Of a stretch of 64,000 bases of DNA, positions 36,378 through 47,671 are shown in pieces. Every line of letters begins with the position of its first letter. The first letter of the stretch is position 1. The notes beneath the pieces are model-generated. The model had not been told where the DNA came from and searched no databases. It saw only the letters and a program-made list of their open reading frames with translations. The stretch is taken from assembly GCA_032173965.1 (NCBI GenBank), contig CM063290.1:3365001-3429000 (forward strand), read 5' to 3'. This DNA is from Sitta carolinensis. Taxonomy: Eukaryota > Chordata > Aves > Passeriformes > Sittidae. The translations under genes and the position numbers were made by a program.

Positions 36378-39300
36378 CAAGGAATTAACTGCTGTTGTGT
36401 AAAGCACTTCCATATGAGGAGATGCTTCTGAGTTGTGAGTGTTACAGCAGAACAAATTGCATGTCAATTTAAATATTTGGAATGCAATGCAGAAAACAAA
36501 ATGAGAAATGCTTCTATAAAGTATATAGAGATAAAACCTCGAGTCTGGAATTTTATTATAGTACTGTCCAAAGGATGGGAAAAGTAGATTGTGTTATCAT
36601 TTCTCAGTGAGGAATTGTCTTAATATATTTGCTGTTTAGCCAATATATTTTTTTTCACCTCCAGTGATGTCAGCTTGCATGTGTGAGGAAAGCTTGTCTC
36701 CCTTAAATAAGGGTTTAAAGTACATTTACTTTTTTGACTTGAACTGAATAATGTAGTGGAATCTCCTTCCATTTCTTTGGATGGGTTATCTTACACTTGG
36801 AGGTTTTGTAGTTCAAAAATATTTGCAGGTTTTTCTGGTGAAAATAAGGACCTGGTTTGCTAGTGGTGCATTTAAATTTGTGCCCTAGTTTAATTTTGTG
36901 TTTAATCTGTATATCAAGTGAGATGAAGTATTTCTCTTTAAACCTTGGGAGAAGTGATGCAGGCAACTGAGGGAGTCCTTGATAAATTTTGATTTAGGCT
37001 GCTGAATTTTACCTGTTTTCAGCTGGAACCAAGCCCTTCTTCCCATTCCTGTCTGCTCAGAGCCCACAGGGTTGCAGTAAACCCTCACTACTCCTGACCA
37101 GCAGCTCCTCCAGCCTCTGAGCCTTGGATAATGTGATTTTAGCGAGCTTGGCTTAAATGCTTTGGCATAAAAGTTTACGGTGGTTTCACCCCCCCATTTC
37201 CCCATCCCTGCCCCCTGATCCTTTAATTTGTAGTTGAAGGCTGAGATGTTTCTCATCTTTGTGACTGTGAACATCATGCTGAACAAAAATGGACTTTTTA
37301 GCCTGTGCACTACAGGATGTTGCCACCAGATAGAGCTCATGCTGGTCAGCATTACAGCACAGAATCCCATTTCTCAAGACTTTGCACTTAAAGCTTCTGT
37401 TTCACAGTTCCTGGAGGAATATTAATTTTGAATTTAGTCTTTTAACAGATGGCAAAGTGCTCTTTTCCTCTTTTTCTGCCCCAGTATATTCACTGTCAGG
37501 AGATTTAAGGATAATGAATGAGTGTCATGGTGGTACTGTACTTTTCCTGATTTATGACGTTTTCCTGCTCTTCAGGAGAAAAATGAGATCATGACTTTCT
37601 CCTAAACTCTGAAATAGCTGTAAGACAGGATAATAAAATTTGATAGCCTGAAGTTGTTATATTTATCAAAGATGAACCTGAACCGTAAATATTTTCCAAT
37701 TTTAGAAATTCCTGGGTTTGTATCAGAGATATCAGAAAATGGTTTTAAATCTCACAAGAGGTTTAGAAATTTCCTGCTCATAACCACAGATGCTTACACA
37801 AACTGTAGGATTCTTAAATGTGCATTTTTATGGTAAGTGAAGGGAATGCTCCTTCCCTTTGACTTCTCACATTACTCTCCAAAAATACACTCTAAGACGA
37901 AAAAACTTGTCAGGTTTCTTTAGGTGTAATTGTTATGGAATGTTGCTACCGTTTAATTATTTATGCAATGGTTTAATGTGCTTGAAATGTGTTTTTGCAG
38001 TGTTTCTTGGGAAAATTGCCTGGTTTTTGCTTCAACTTTTCTTCTGCATTGTTTATATCCAGCCCCGCCTGGTTTTCCTGAGTTCTAGGCATGCCATGAT
38101 CTAGGTATGACAGATTGTGGAATATTTTTAATAAATTTGAAGAAACCCTCTGGTGAGGAGAGATGAGATGATCTGTGGTGGCAGACCTGGTCTCAAGGTG
38201 GCTTTTTAGCAGAGCTGTGATGGAAGTGATGCTTTGGCTCCCAGAGGGTTAACAGCCCATATTGCAGACTCGTGTTATTCACCAATTAAATACCTTCTCT
38301 CTTTGAACACAGTTAATAGATTTCCTTCCTCTGAAATTCAAGCCTGTTATTGCTTACGTTCCTTCTCAAATCTATTGCTTTTAATTTATTTCTGAGGAGA
38401 AAGAAATTTCCTTTCATTACTGCGAAATCAAAGCATTTTAAAACGATGTACTGAACATATGTAGTTTGTGCTTTGGCTTCCAGGCTAGCCTTGGTTTAAA
38501 ACTAATCATTAATTGTTCTGGAGGGGAGCTTGGTGTCTCTGCCTTTGGGGGGAGATGATGTGGGCTCTGCTGTGGACACTGAGCTCCTTTTCAGTGCCTT
38601 TGACCTGGGGGTGAATCTTTGTGTGTGGAAAGGGGAATGTTGTTTAAGTCAGAGTGCTGACACTTGTTTTTGTGTTCTTTACTAGAAACACCTTGCTGTC
38701 TTCCCTTTGTAAGCCAGAGCAGAACCTGGCACAAAATCTTGTTTAGAAGAGAATGCTATTTCCAGACCATGCTTTTGTGTACACAACCTAATGCAATATT
38801 GAAAATTTAGCATGATATCTCAAGATGTGTCTGAGAAGAGGCGTTATAGGGTGCTCTGTCCTGTTTTTTAATGAAGAAATCCCCATGAATTATGAAGGAA
38901 TTGGGTATATTTGACATGGTCTTCTCAGGTTGGAATATTCCTCTCATAGGAAATGAGTTTTTATCCACCTCAAGCCTCAGGAGACTCTTCAGTGGTTGCC
39001 CTTCTGTTTGTTCTCTCCCTGCCTGACCAGGGCATCATCAATGGTGAAAAACACAGCTGTATAAACTTCTCTCATCATTATATTGCTTATATCTTATAAT
39101 TGTGAGTCGAAAGCCTGTCCATCTCTCTCTGTGGGTTATTTAGAACCTCAGCATACCTTTCTAATCCACAAGATATAAACTGAGATTTTTTTCCCCCTTC
39201 TAGTCTTCCACTGCTGAGCACTAATCCACTAATGCATGCATGTTAGTTTTTCTGTGGTTAAAATTAATTAAATATTTATCTTAACCGAGTTTTTGTAATG

Positions 39301-41934
39301 TTAAAGCAAACAAATGAAAACCCCAAACCAAATAAAACCCCTCAAAAACGGACATTGGTATCACTGGTATCAAGCTAATGATTTACAGAATAACAGACTT
39401 GGAATATTTTAACACCTAAAAAGTTGGCTTGTAGGGATTTGTCTTATGTATATTGCATACATTAGGTGTAATCATGTTTGTTTCAGTTTGACTGGGAGTT
39501 ATATATTACACGTTATTTTAAAAGTATTTTATAAAAGAAAGTTTTGCTTTGAAGCTGTTAAAATCTGGCAACCACCAAAAAAGCAGCTAGCAATTCCTAG
39601 ATATGGTTGCAGAAATAGAACTGGGGCTTTCAGTACCTTCTAACTCATTGAATTGTCAAACAGCGAGGCCCTTGCTGTAAACCAGAGTGAGTTTCCCTCC
39701 TTATGACAAAGTGGTGGGACACTTTGAGTGATTTTTCATGTAAATGTGTTAACATCGGGTCCCTTTGTGCCTTCCTGCCAAAAGCAGCTCAGGTGTGTGC
39801 ACCTGGCAGATTTGCTGGGGCCCTGTGTCACACACCCCTCTGCAGGGGGATGGCTGTGGTGTAGGTGATGAGAAATTAAACCTACTCAGGGCTTCCCTCT
39901 CTGATTTCACTTTTACATCCTCACCTTAGTCTGGGTTTTGGACCCTCATTTGCTTGGTCTTAACAATGAGTGCGTGCCAGTTGTTTCTTAGCCTCCTTTA
40001 TGTGACATCCTAAATGTTTTTCTAATTAAGAGAGTGATCCTTGGGACACTGGTCCTTCTGTTTGTAAAGCTGAGTGTTTGTGCTGCCTGGGGCTTTGCAG
40101 GCCTGGTCACTGGCAGAGGTGCTGGTGCTCTCCTGGATGTAGCAGACAAAACTATAAAATGGATGTTGTTGGGGAGTGATTCTACATGACACTAAAAGGA
40201 AAAAAAAAAAAACAAAAACCAAACAACAAAACTCTCTGATTTTAAAATGAAAAAAAAAAAAAAACCAAAACCCCAAAAGGTGGTTTGGCCAGTCACAGTT
40301 AAATGATCTGGATGTGCATGTTTGTCTTGTGCTTTTCTTGCCAACCAAAATAGATTATTCTGTCCTGAGGGAGGGGGAGGATGGTTAAGTAGAAGGTAAA
40401 CGACAGGGGCTGCACTTTGATAGCAGCAAGAACTAAGAATCTTATTGTTGTTATAATAGCTGAGTGTGTAATTAATCATCTCCTATTGATTTGCTCTTCA
40501 TCTAGATGCAGGGCACAAAGGCTGGAGGAACTCTCATGTTGTTTAGCTGCTCCATCTAATCAAAGGGAGGATGTGAGCAGGACACAGCAGTGCATTAGTA
40601 ACCTGTGGGATGAGGGGAGCCTTGTGTGGTGGACCTTCCTGCACAGAGCCAGAGACCAGCAGTGATAATGAGACCTAATCTAAATGAGCCTGCTGCCTAC
40701 AGTCCATGTCCCAGAGGGGCTATAAACATCACAAATATTGATACAGGATCAGGAGAGAGCAGGGATTGATTAGTGGTCAAGGGAGCAGGATGTCCTAATT
40801 GTCTCTGGGAGTGCTGATTAATTTTATCAGGGAAATGAGCCTTAAAATAGATTAAGGGGAGCTTGGCAGTTTAAAAAATAAAAGCCTTTTCTGTCATTCT
40901 GGCCTTTGTGAATTATTAAGCAATCTGTATCTAGAGACAAAATTTATGTATATAAGCAAACATATGTAACTTGTTCTTTGGATGTTTTGTTTCTGTGGCC
41001 TATTTCCTGATTTGACTTTTCTTTTTCTGTGTTGAAATAAAATTTGTTTTTTTCTCCTTCCCAACTGAGATCATATCAATTAAAAACTTTAATCAACATC
41101 TCTTGCATACAACATCATGCTGCTGGCTGTTTCTCCTCTACAGTGCCACATGTTTCTGCAGGGTGACACTGTCTTTCTTGAAGTCTTTTTTAGAAGACAA
41201 AGGTGATGTTTTGCTGGGATATTGGAGATGTGAGGGGATTCAGACAGTTAACCTGAAAAGTTTCTAACCGAATCCTTTGTAGCAGATTACAACTATTTTC
41301 AGATCAACATCAGTGTATCTCTAGTGCAAAACCAGTTATCATCACAGCAGTGGAGAATTTAGCCCTGACTGAAAACTCTTATTTGATCTTTTCAAACTAA
41401 AACTGAATAAGCAGACTGTGGTTTTCTCAACTTTTAATAACAGCATAAGGGGAAGAAGCAGCAACCAATTAGTGTTTTGAAAATACAGAATTCCAGCGAG
41501 TCGCTCCTTATGACAGGTTTCATCTATTGACTGATTTATGGGAAGATCAATAGTGTTCAGGCTGCAGATTCATCAGCTGAGGCAATGCAGGCTGCCACTT
41601 CTCATTTTTAGGGAGATGTTAACAGCTGTCTGACTTAGTGGAGAAGGTGGTGTCATTCACAGAGTCTCAGTGGAAAGCCCTGAAATCAGACAGCCGAATT
41701 CGTATTCGTTAATGTTCTGATTTAAAGTTTGTGCTGTTGAAAGAAGTCTTTAGAGGTAACTTGATGTGTGTTTGCTCTCTGCTTGCTGCTGTTACATCTA
41801 CCTGCCTTTAGCTTCTTGTATTGAGCTGGGAAAAAGTAGATGGGTACAATGAGGGATTTACTTCGGCATTCCAGGTGTTGGGCAGAAAAAGAAAATGTCT
41901 CTTTCACAGAGATTTGATGGACCTTTACAAATGG

Positions 41935-42062
41935 GAGTGTCCAAGGGCAGGTTGGATGGGGCTTGGAGCAACCTGGGGTGGTGGAAAATGTCCCTGCCCG
42001 CGGCTGGGGCTTGGAACTGAGTGATCTTTAAGGTCCTTCCCAACTCAAACCGTTCTGTGGGT
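41935..42062 (+). mobile_element. CR1 LINE 3'-end fragment in EGFEM1 intron 1
   Basis: GTGTCCAAGGGCAGGTTGGA, TGGGGCTTGGAGCAACCTGG, AAATGTCCCTGCCCGCGGCT and TTTAAGGTCCTTCCCAACTC are the CR1 tail modules in sense order on the plus strand, ending at a degenerate CCGTTCTGTGGG. Confidence 0.88.
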
Positions 42063-42189
42063 TTGTGGTAGATCTATTCCTCTTCTTTTTAAAATTCCAA
42101 ACACAGGAACGAATTACATCCCGCCTGGAGATGCTTTTAATTTTCTCTGAACTTTTCCCGTTGTGCTGTGGTTCACAGGCACCACAGAC

Positions 42190-42520
42190 ACATGATTAGC
42201 CCAGGCTGCTCTTGCTCCGTGTTGGTCTAATTATCTGTTCATTAGCATCTCAAGTCTTGAGCTGGAAGTGTGTAGGGTGTCTTTGTTTAAAGGGCAGTCT
42301 CCTAATGCAAATATTAAGAGAGCTTTCTGCCTTGCCTGAGTCAGACTGACAAGCTAATAATAGCCTTGGTGTCAGCCTTGGCTAGCACAGAGCACCGGAG
42401 CAAAAAGGTTTTAAGGGACTGGTGTATCAATCAATCGTGGCCCATAATATGCCTTTGAGTTTTTGCTTGTTTTAACACTTAAACTCCCATTAAGAAATAT
42501 CTTCTGAATGCAAAGGTCCG
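42190..42520. promoter_or_regulatory. Candidate intronic enhancer (homeodomain, octamer, AP-1, PBX-like motifs)
   Basis: A repeat-free stretch holds TAATTA (42228-42233), the exact octamer ATGCAAAT (42305-42312), the AP-1 site TGAGTCA (42337-42343) and ATCAATCAATC (42426-42436, PBX-like on the minus strand). It follows a CR1 fragment by about 130 bp. The call rests on motif density only; target gene and activity are unknown. Confidence 0.25.
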
Positions 42521-45245
42521 GGCAGTAAAATAGGAGCTGTTCTCTAATACACGGCTACAGCCACTTGAGGCTTCAGCTTAGTCCTGGATGGCCTCTGATG
42601 AGCAGAGGCTAAACTGTGCCTCCAGTAGCTGCAGCCTTGCTCCAGAGGCTGTTTGGAGTGTGGAGGGGAGGATCCAGTGAGTCAGATGGTTTAAAACTGC
42701 CGTGTTCACTGCGTGTGTGGGGAGCTCTGAAGATGCTGAATTGTTGGAGAGGGCATGTTTGATTCCCAGCTTTGCCAGCTCAGGATTACATGTTATGCAA
42801 TTGCTGCAATTTAATTATAGTGTTTCAGCAGTTTTGATATCTGCCTTTAAATTATCCCAAGGGCATCAAGGAGGAATGGCTTACTTTGAATAAATCTTCA
42901 TAAACATATGACTCTGCTGCTGGCTTGTTTTGTTCTGTGAGCGTCATTTGTTCCCATTAACCATATCCTAGAAGCCAGTACTGCTATTCCTGGAAACATG
43001 GCAATATCACATGAGGAGGAACTTGTGGGATGGGCTCAGTGTGTCATTACAACAATTGTCAGCTCCTCTCTTTTATTTATGGAAGAGCGATGCATATGAA
43101 TGTACCTTTATCTGGAAAGTTTTAGGCAATTCTAATAAAAGGAGATATGCATGAATTATCAGAACACGATGTTCTATTCACTGGGGGGAGAGCCATTTTA
43201 AAAAGCCTGCTAAGTGAGGCATGGTTGCTAAGAAAGGCAAGGGTTTTATTAGACCAACTGACGTAATGGGAAGAAAAAAAAATAGGCAAGATTTTGGGCA
43301 CACAGAGATCTTCTCTGGATGGGAAAGGAATGGCAGACTTTGTGTTAAGAATGGCTTGGGAGCAATGGCTCTGAGCTTCAGCTAAAATGTTAAATGGGGA
43401 GGTAATTCTGGAGGGAAGGGGTAGCTGGGATACATGGGAGTGGTTGCTGAGTGATGGAGATGACCTAGGGAATGTGGGAAAGGCTGGATTCTTGAGGAAT
43501 TTAAGGCAATGTGAAACTGGGCTGTGACCATCCCCTGTTCTGCTTTGAAGTGACATGAGGAATGGGAAATACGGGGTAATATTGAGTCTGGGCTGTGCAT
43601 TAGAGGAGGAAGATCATGGGGAGATGTCCACTGGCACTGTGGTTTAGGATGATGGAGATGATTGCTCTAGTTGCTCTAAAGTGTGGTAGAAATGGATATT
43701 CTAGTTCAGGAAAGTAACTTCTGTCCAGGTCAGGTGTTCCAAAACAAATGGATTCTTTTCTTTTTTTTCCATGGTGATGTGGGACAACCAGAGCTTAGGT
43801 GGTGGGTGTTCTCCTAACTTCCTTTTCACAAGCTACCCGAATTCCTGAGGGATGTTTGGATTGTTTTTAAATCTGCTCTGCTCCTCCTCCTGAAGTGCCC
43901 TTGTTGGGCAGAGGTGCTCTTTGCCCTGAGATGATGTCCCAGGTATTCCCTTGGGAGACCTGGCTGGCAGTCCTGTTCTCCCTGGAGCAGTGACTGTTCT
44001 GGGGCTATTGTGGATTTGATCCAGGCAGGGCTGCTCCCGAGTGTTCAGCTCAGCAGTAAAATAGATCACAATTACAGTATTTTCTCGTTCTGCACAGGCT
44101 GAATTCAGTGGGATTCGTAAACTACTTGAAGACCTGTGGATGAAAGATGTTCTCCCCTTAGCAAGGCTACTCCGTGTGGTGTTCAGGCTTCACAGGGAGC
44201 CTCGGGGACAAAAAGCACCCTAAATCCTGAATGAGACGTTAACAATACCCAGTCTAAGTGATGATGACCAACTGCCAGGCAGCTTTGGGCTAGAACTGCT
44301 CTCTTATTAATGCCACCCCCAGGTTTTCTAGCCCAGGGTCGTGTTCCTACCTGTGACAGAGGAAACAAATGTGACAGGGTCACCCTCTAGCTTGGAGAGG
44401 GCTCAGGCTGAAATTTGGGAAGGGCTTGCCTGCTGAGTGGTGTTGTTGCCAGGCTGGGTGTAGAAGGTCCCTGTTCCCTCCTGTGTTTGAGTTATTGAGG
44501 CTTGTGCTTGCAAAGCCTCACCAGGCTGTCCTGGGGAATTGGTGATGAAATTATTGCACTAACGATCTATAAACTACTCAAAAGGCATCAGTGAATTAAT
44601 TTCGTTCGTGTCACAACAGGTTCCTGCCTTAAAAGATGACAAAACCCCTCATGCTTTATGGGTTTAGTTAGACCCTGGATGTTTGATGCTGTTGTTTTCC
44701 ATCACACAGAATTCCCTGATTTATGCCAGGGCAGAGAAATCGGGATAAGGCAGACAAAATCTCTGCAAAACCATCTGCATGTAACCTTTTTTTTGACCCT
44801 CCATACCTCCTGCAATCCTGCTATTTTTATAACTCTGGCTAGGTAGCAGGATGAAGATTACATATCATCCTCCAAAGCAGTGCTTTTATTTTGGTCTTGT
44901 TATTTTAGGAATAATCAGCAGAGAACAAGGATACTTCCTCTTACAAATTTTGTGTGTTTCCCTGAGGGGACTGATAGCGACAGGGGCTCTTACAGAATAT
45001 TCAATTTCCCTAGCAATAGTTTAGATAAATCTTATCTGCCCTTGAATCTGTGGTAAATCTTCCCTAGACTAGTGTGGAGCCTGAATTTCAGTACATTGTT
45101 CCATGCTGCTTCCAAGGCTTGGAGCTGCAGCGTGTTCAAACACCAGTAAAAATTCCGCTTAAAACCATTACCCACAGCATTGTTTTATACGTCTTTCTCC
45201 AGATGTCTAAATTTGAAATCAAAATTCTCTTTTTCTTTCCCCCAG

Positions 45246-45380
45246 GCCGAATGTGTGCCCAGTGCTGGAGCTGGCACTGGTGGGGCACCAGGAGCCCTGC
45301 ATTCAGTCCTTCAGCAGGATGGTGAAGATGTGGAAACAAGGCTGCATGAAGAGGAGGTGGTGTGTGAGCTATGAGAGAAG
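45246..45380 (+). CDS. EGFEM1: EGFEM1 exon 2 (N-terminal half of EMI domain)
   Basis: The first base completes Met26; residues 27-70 follow and two bases carry over. The EMI domain starts at Asn28-Val-Cys30-Pro and contains Cys30, Cys44, Cys59 and Cys65 with the motif MKRRWCVSYER near its end. EMI domains are small cysteine-rich modules of secreted and matrix proteins (EMILIN, multimerin, MEGF families) used for protein-protein contact. The acceptor is a strong polypyrimidine CAG and the donor is AAG|GTAATA. Phases on both sides match the neighbouring exons exactly, and no stop is present, so the exon looks functional. The recognised gene context makes another EMI-EGF family member unlikely. 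Confidence 0.9.
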
Positions 45381-46040
45381 GTAATACATCATCTGCTGTT
45401 ATCAATTTATCAATGCTGTTATCAATTGCTAATCTTTGTGCAAGTTCTTTAACTTTTCTGTGAAAGAAGTTGTGAACTGTTTCATCTGAAGTGTGTGGTT
45501 ATGGACGTAACGGCCTCCTGAGATTTGACTTGAAATCTGTCATTACTGAGTGAAAAATGTGACTTTTTAATGTGATTTGGGTTGCTCATGAGCTTCGTGG
45601 CTGGCTTTAGATTCAGAATTTTACACTATCAGAAAATGTCCCTGTCTTATTCAGGTGAAGCCCAGCTGTCAAGTCACTGACTTTGAAAAATTGAACTTCT
45701 TTCTTTTTCTGTCACATGCTTAGAACTGATGGGAGATCTGACTCCCCCAACAGCTAAACCCAAAATTGATTACAAAAAAAAAAAAAAAAAAAAAAAATTA
45801 CTCACCTTTGACTAGCCTGAATACAAATTCTTCACAATAATATGTGGACAGAGCATATCAGAGCTGTTGGATGTTATCAGGATGCAGTTTGCCATATTTG
45901 CCCCGTTTTTAACGAGAACTTCTGCTGGAGGCTGAAAAAACGTCACATAAATGTGACATCCGAGTGCAGGTGCTGCTGCTGAGGTGGGAGTGAGTGGAAC
46001 AGGAGTTGTGACTGCTCCCTTTGCCTTCCTCTGCCCACAG
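45381..46040 (+). other. EGFEM1: EGFEM1 intron 2 (660 bp)
   Basis: A short GT-AG intron ending CTTCCTCTGCCCACAG. It contains an A24 run at 45774-45797 and no other recognisable element. Confidence 0.85.
45774..45797. repeat. Poly-A tract of 24 in EGFEM1 intron 2
   Basis: Uninterrupted A24 on the plus strand about 245 bp before the exon 3 acceptor. No adjacent retroelement was recognised. Confidence 0.95.
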
Positions 46041-46150
46041 GTCCGGGTACTACACTGTCTACAAGCAGGTGTACAGGATGGAGCAGCAGACTGTCTATAA
46101 GTGCTGCCCTGGCTGGGCCCAGCAGGACAATGAACCCGGCTGTCTGCGCT
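46041..46150 (+). CDS. EGFEM1: EGFEM1 exon 3 (C-terminal half of EMI domain)
   Basis: The exon completes Arg71 and encodes residues 72-107. It holds the conserved tyrosine-rich stretch SGYYTVYKQVYRMEQQTVYK and the EMI signature KCCPGW (Cys92, Cys93, Trp96), then Cys105. With the four cysteines of exon 2 this makes seven, as expected for a complete EMI domain. The acceptor is CCCACAG|G and the donor CGCT|GTGAGT (phase 1). A 222-aa minus-strand frame overlaps here, but it is antisense shadow without a domain. Confidence 0.9.
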
Positions 46151-47566
46151 GTGAGTGGGGACAAAACTGGCCCAAAGCAGCAGGGGACATCCCCAGCCTG
46201 GCCCTCCTTCTACCCAGATACAAGCGTTTTGTTCCTTGTGACTTACAACTGGGATTTCCCCAGTGATGGGGGAACAAACGCCCTTTAAAAACACACAAAG
46301 CACTCTTGTAAAAGTAGCAAATAGCTCTAATTTTAATCCACACGCAGTGAAAGAGTTTAGGTTAACAGTCTCTAGTCTAACTGGAGTTGTTGCAGCATTT
46401 TTGTGCCAGCCTGGCTTTGACAGGCCAACCAAATTTATTGCTGATACCCAAATTATGCAGTGAAATCTGCTGTGAGGCACTTGTTTCTTGGGTGTAGCAC
46501 TCTGTGGAGTCTGGCTGGTTTGGGCATTTTCACTTCTGCTGCTGCCATTGAAGAAGTTGTATTTGTACCCTGTGATTCTCCATCTGATGAGAACCCATTT
46601 CTGTCGCTAATTTCTAATCCTGATTGGATGTTTTCCTAAAAGATGGAATTTAATTTAAATGATGAGGCAGCACTTCAGCCACTGTTAACAAGACTTCAGT
46701 AGAAGATGGCAACCTACTCAGTGTTTAGTTTTGTTCCTGTTTAGTCAGTAATTGTGTTTTCTGTATGAGAGTTAGCATCTGTTCTTATTTATTTTTTAAT
46801 CTTCATACCAACTTCAGGGCTGCATCCAGAGAGCTTGCTTTTATGGTTGTCTCTTTGTAGTTAAAAAACAAAAACAAGCCTGAGAGGTATTCCTGGTAGT
46901 TTCAGCCTAAATCTACATATTTAGTGTGCACCTGTTTAGTTGTAAGAAGTCAAAAATATGTTTACAATCTGTGTTTTAATCTCTGGTGTAAAGGAGTTTA
47001 AGGTGTGTGAGCACCACTGGCAAAATGAAATTTTCTTCCTGAAAGAGCAGTGCAGATTTGCTTTGAATTCTTTAAGGCACCAAAGTGGTTGAATTACTCC
47101 TTTATATTTGATACTCTTTGCGAGTTTGGCTCAAGCATGTGGAATTTAAGTTATTGTAAATAAAATTGCTCTGTGTTAGAGGAAGGGATGAATTGTAATT
47201 CCCCTCCACATATATAATATCTCCGGTGAATCAGTGGTTTTTAACCATTCCTGCATTATTGTCTGGCAGTTTTTCTTATTTTATTTTGGATTCAGGCAGT
47301 GCTTTGAGTCCTGTCTTCTGCCTCTAAAGCACCTTCGAGTTAAACTGCAATATCTAAGCCTTATTTTTATTAAATTTCTTCATACCAACAAGGTAGTTAC
47401 ACCTATGATACCAAGTCCTGCTGCAGTCCAACCTTAAATAAAAATCTGTGTTTCTCCTTATTTGCAAGGTCATATTGCAACAGGACTTAGTCAGAAGGGC
47501 AGTTCAGGAGGCTCCTTGGCAGAAAATCAGCTCAAATGCCCTGTCCATTCTGTTTGTGTGCTCTAG
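46151..47566 (+). other. EGFEM1: EGFEM1 intron 3 (1.4 kb)
   Basis: GTGAGT donor and TTTGTGTGCTCTAG acceptor. AT-rich unique sequence with no repeat or internal exon seen. Confidence 0.85.
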
Positions 47567-47671
47567 TGCTCTGCTCTGCTGGCACCTGCTTCAATGGAGG
47601 GAAGTGCTCTGGAGGAGGAGCCCAGGGATGCCAGTGCCCTGCAGGATTCCAGGGGCCTCGCTGCCAGTATG
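47567..47671 (+). CDS. EGFEM1: EGFEM1 exon 4 (first EGF-like domain)
   Basis: The first two bases complete Leu108; residues 109-142 follow with one base carried over. The six cysteines (110, 115, 121, 129, 131, 140) have spacing C-x4-C-x5-C-x7-C-x1-C-x8-C, and the CFNGGKC and CPAGFQGPRC motifs mark a canonical EGF-like fold placed directly after the EMI domain, the expected EGFEM1 order. The domain is extracellular and likely mediates protein contact. The acceptor is TGCTCTAG|T and the donor TATG|GTGAGT, phase 1, the usual phase between EGF exons. The next EGF repeats should lie beyond a long intron 4 and were not found in the window. Confidence 0.9.

Larger units (their letters stand above)
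33421..45245 (+). other. EGFEM1: EGFEM1 intron 1 (11.8 kb)
   Basis: GTGAGT donor and CTTTTTCTTTCCCCCAG acceptor. The 5' kilobase is GC-rich and contains a (TCCN)n tract. The rest is AT-rich unique DNA with a T29 run at 36344-36372, A-rich low-complexity sequence near 40201-40275, one CR1 fragment (41935-42062) and motif-dense unique stretches at about 40660-40920, 41420-41710 and 42190-42520. No internal exon was recognised. Confidence 0.8.

Noticed and set aside
45812..46480. 222-aa minus-strand frame over exon 3
   Set aside because: It is antisense to the EMI exon, and no recognisable domain was seen.
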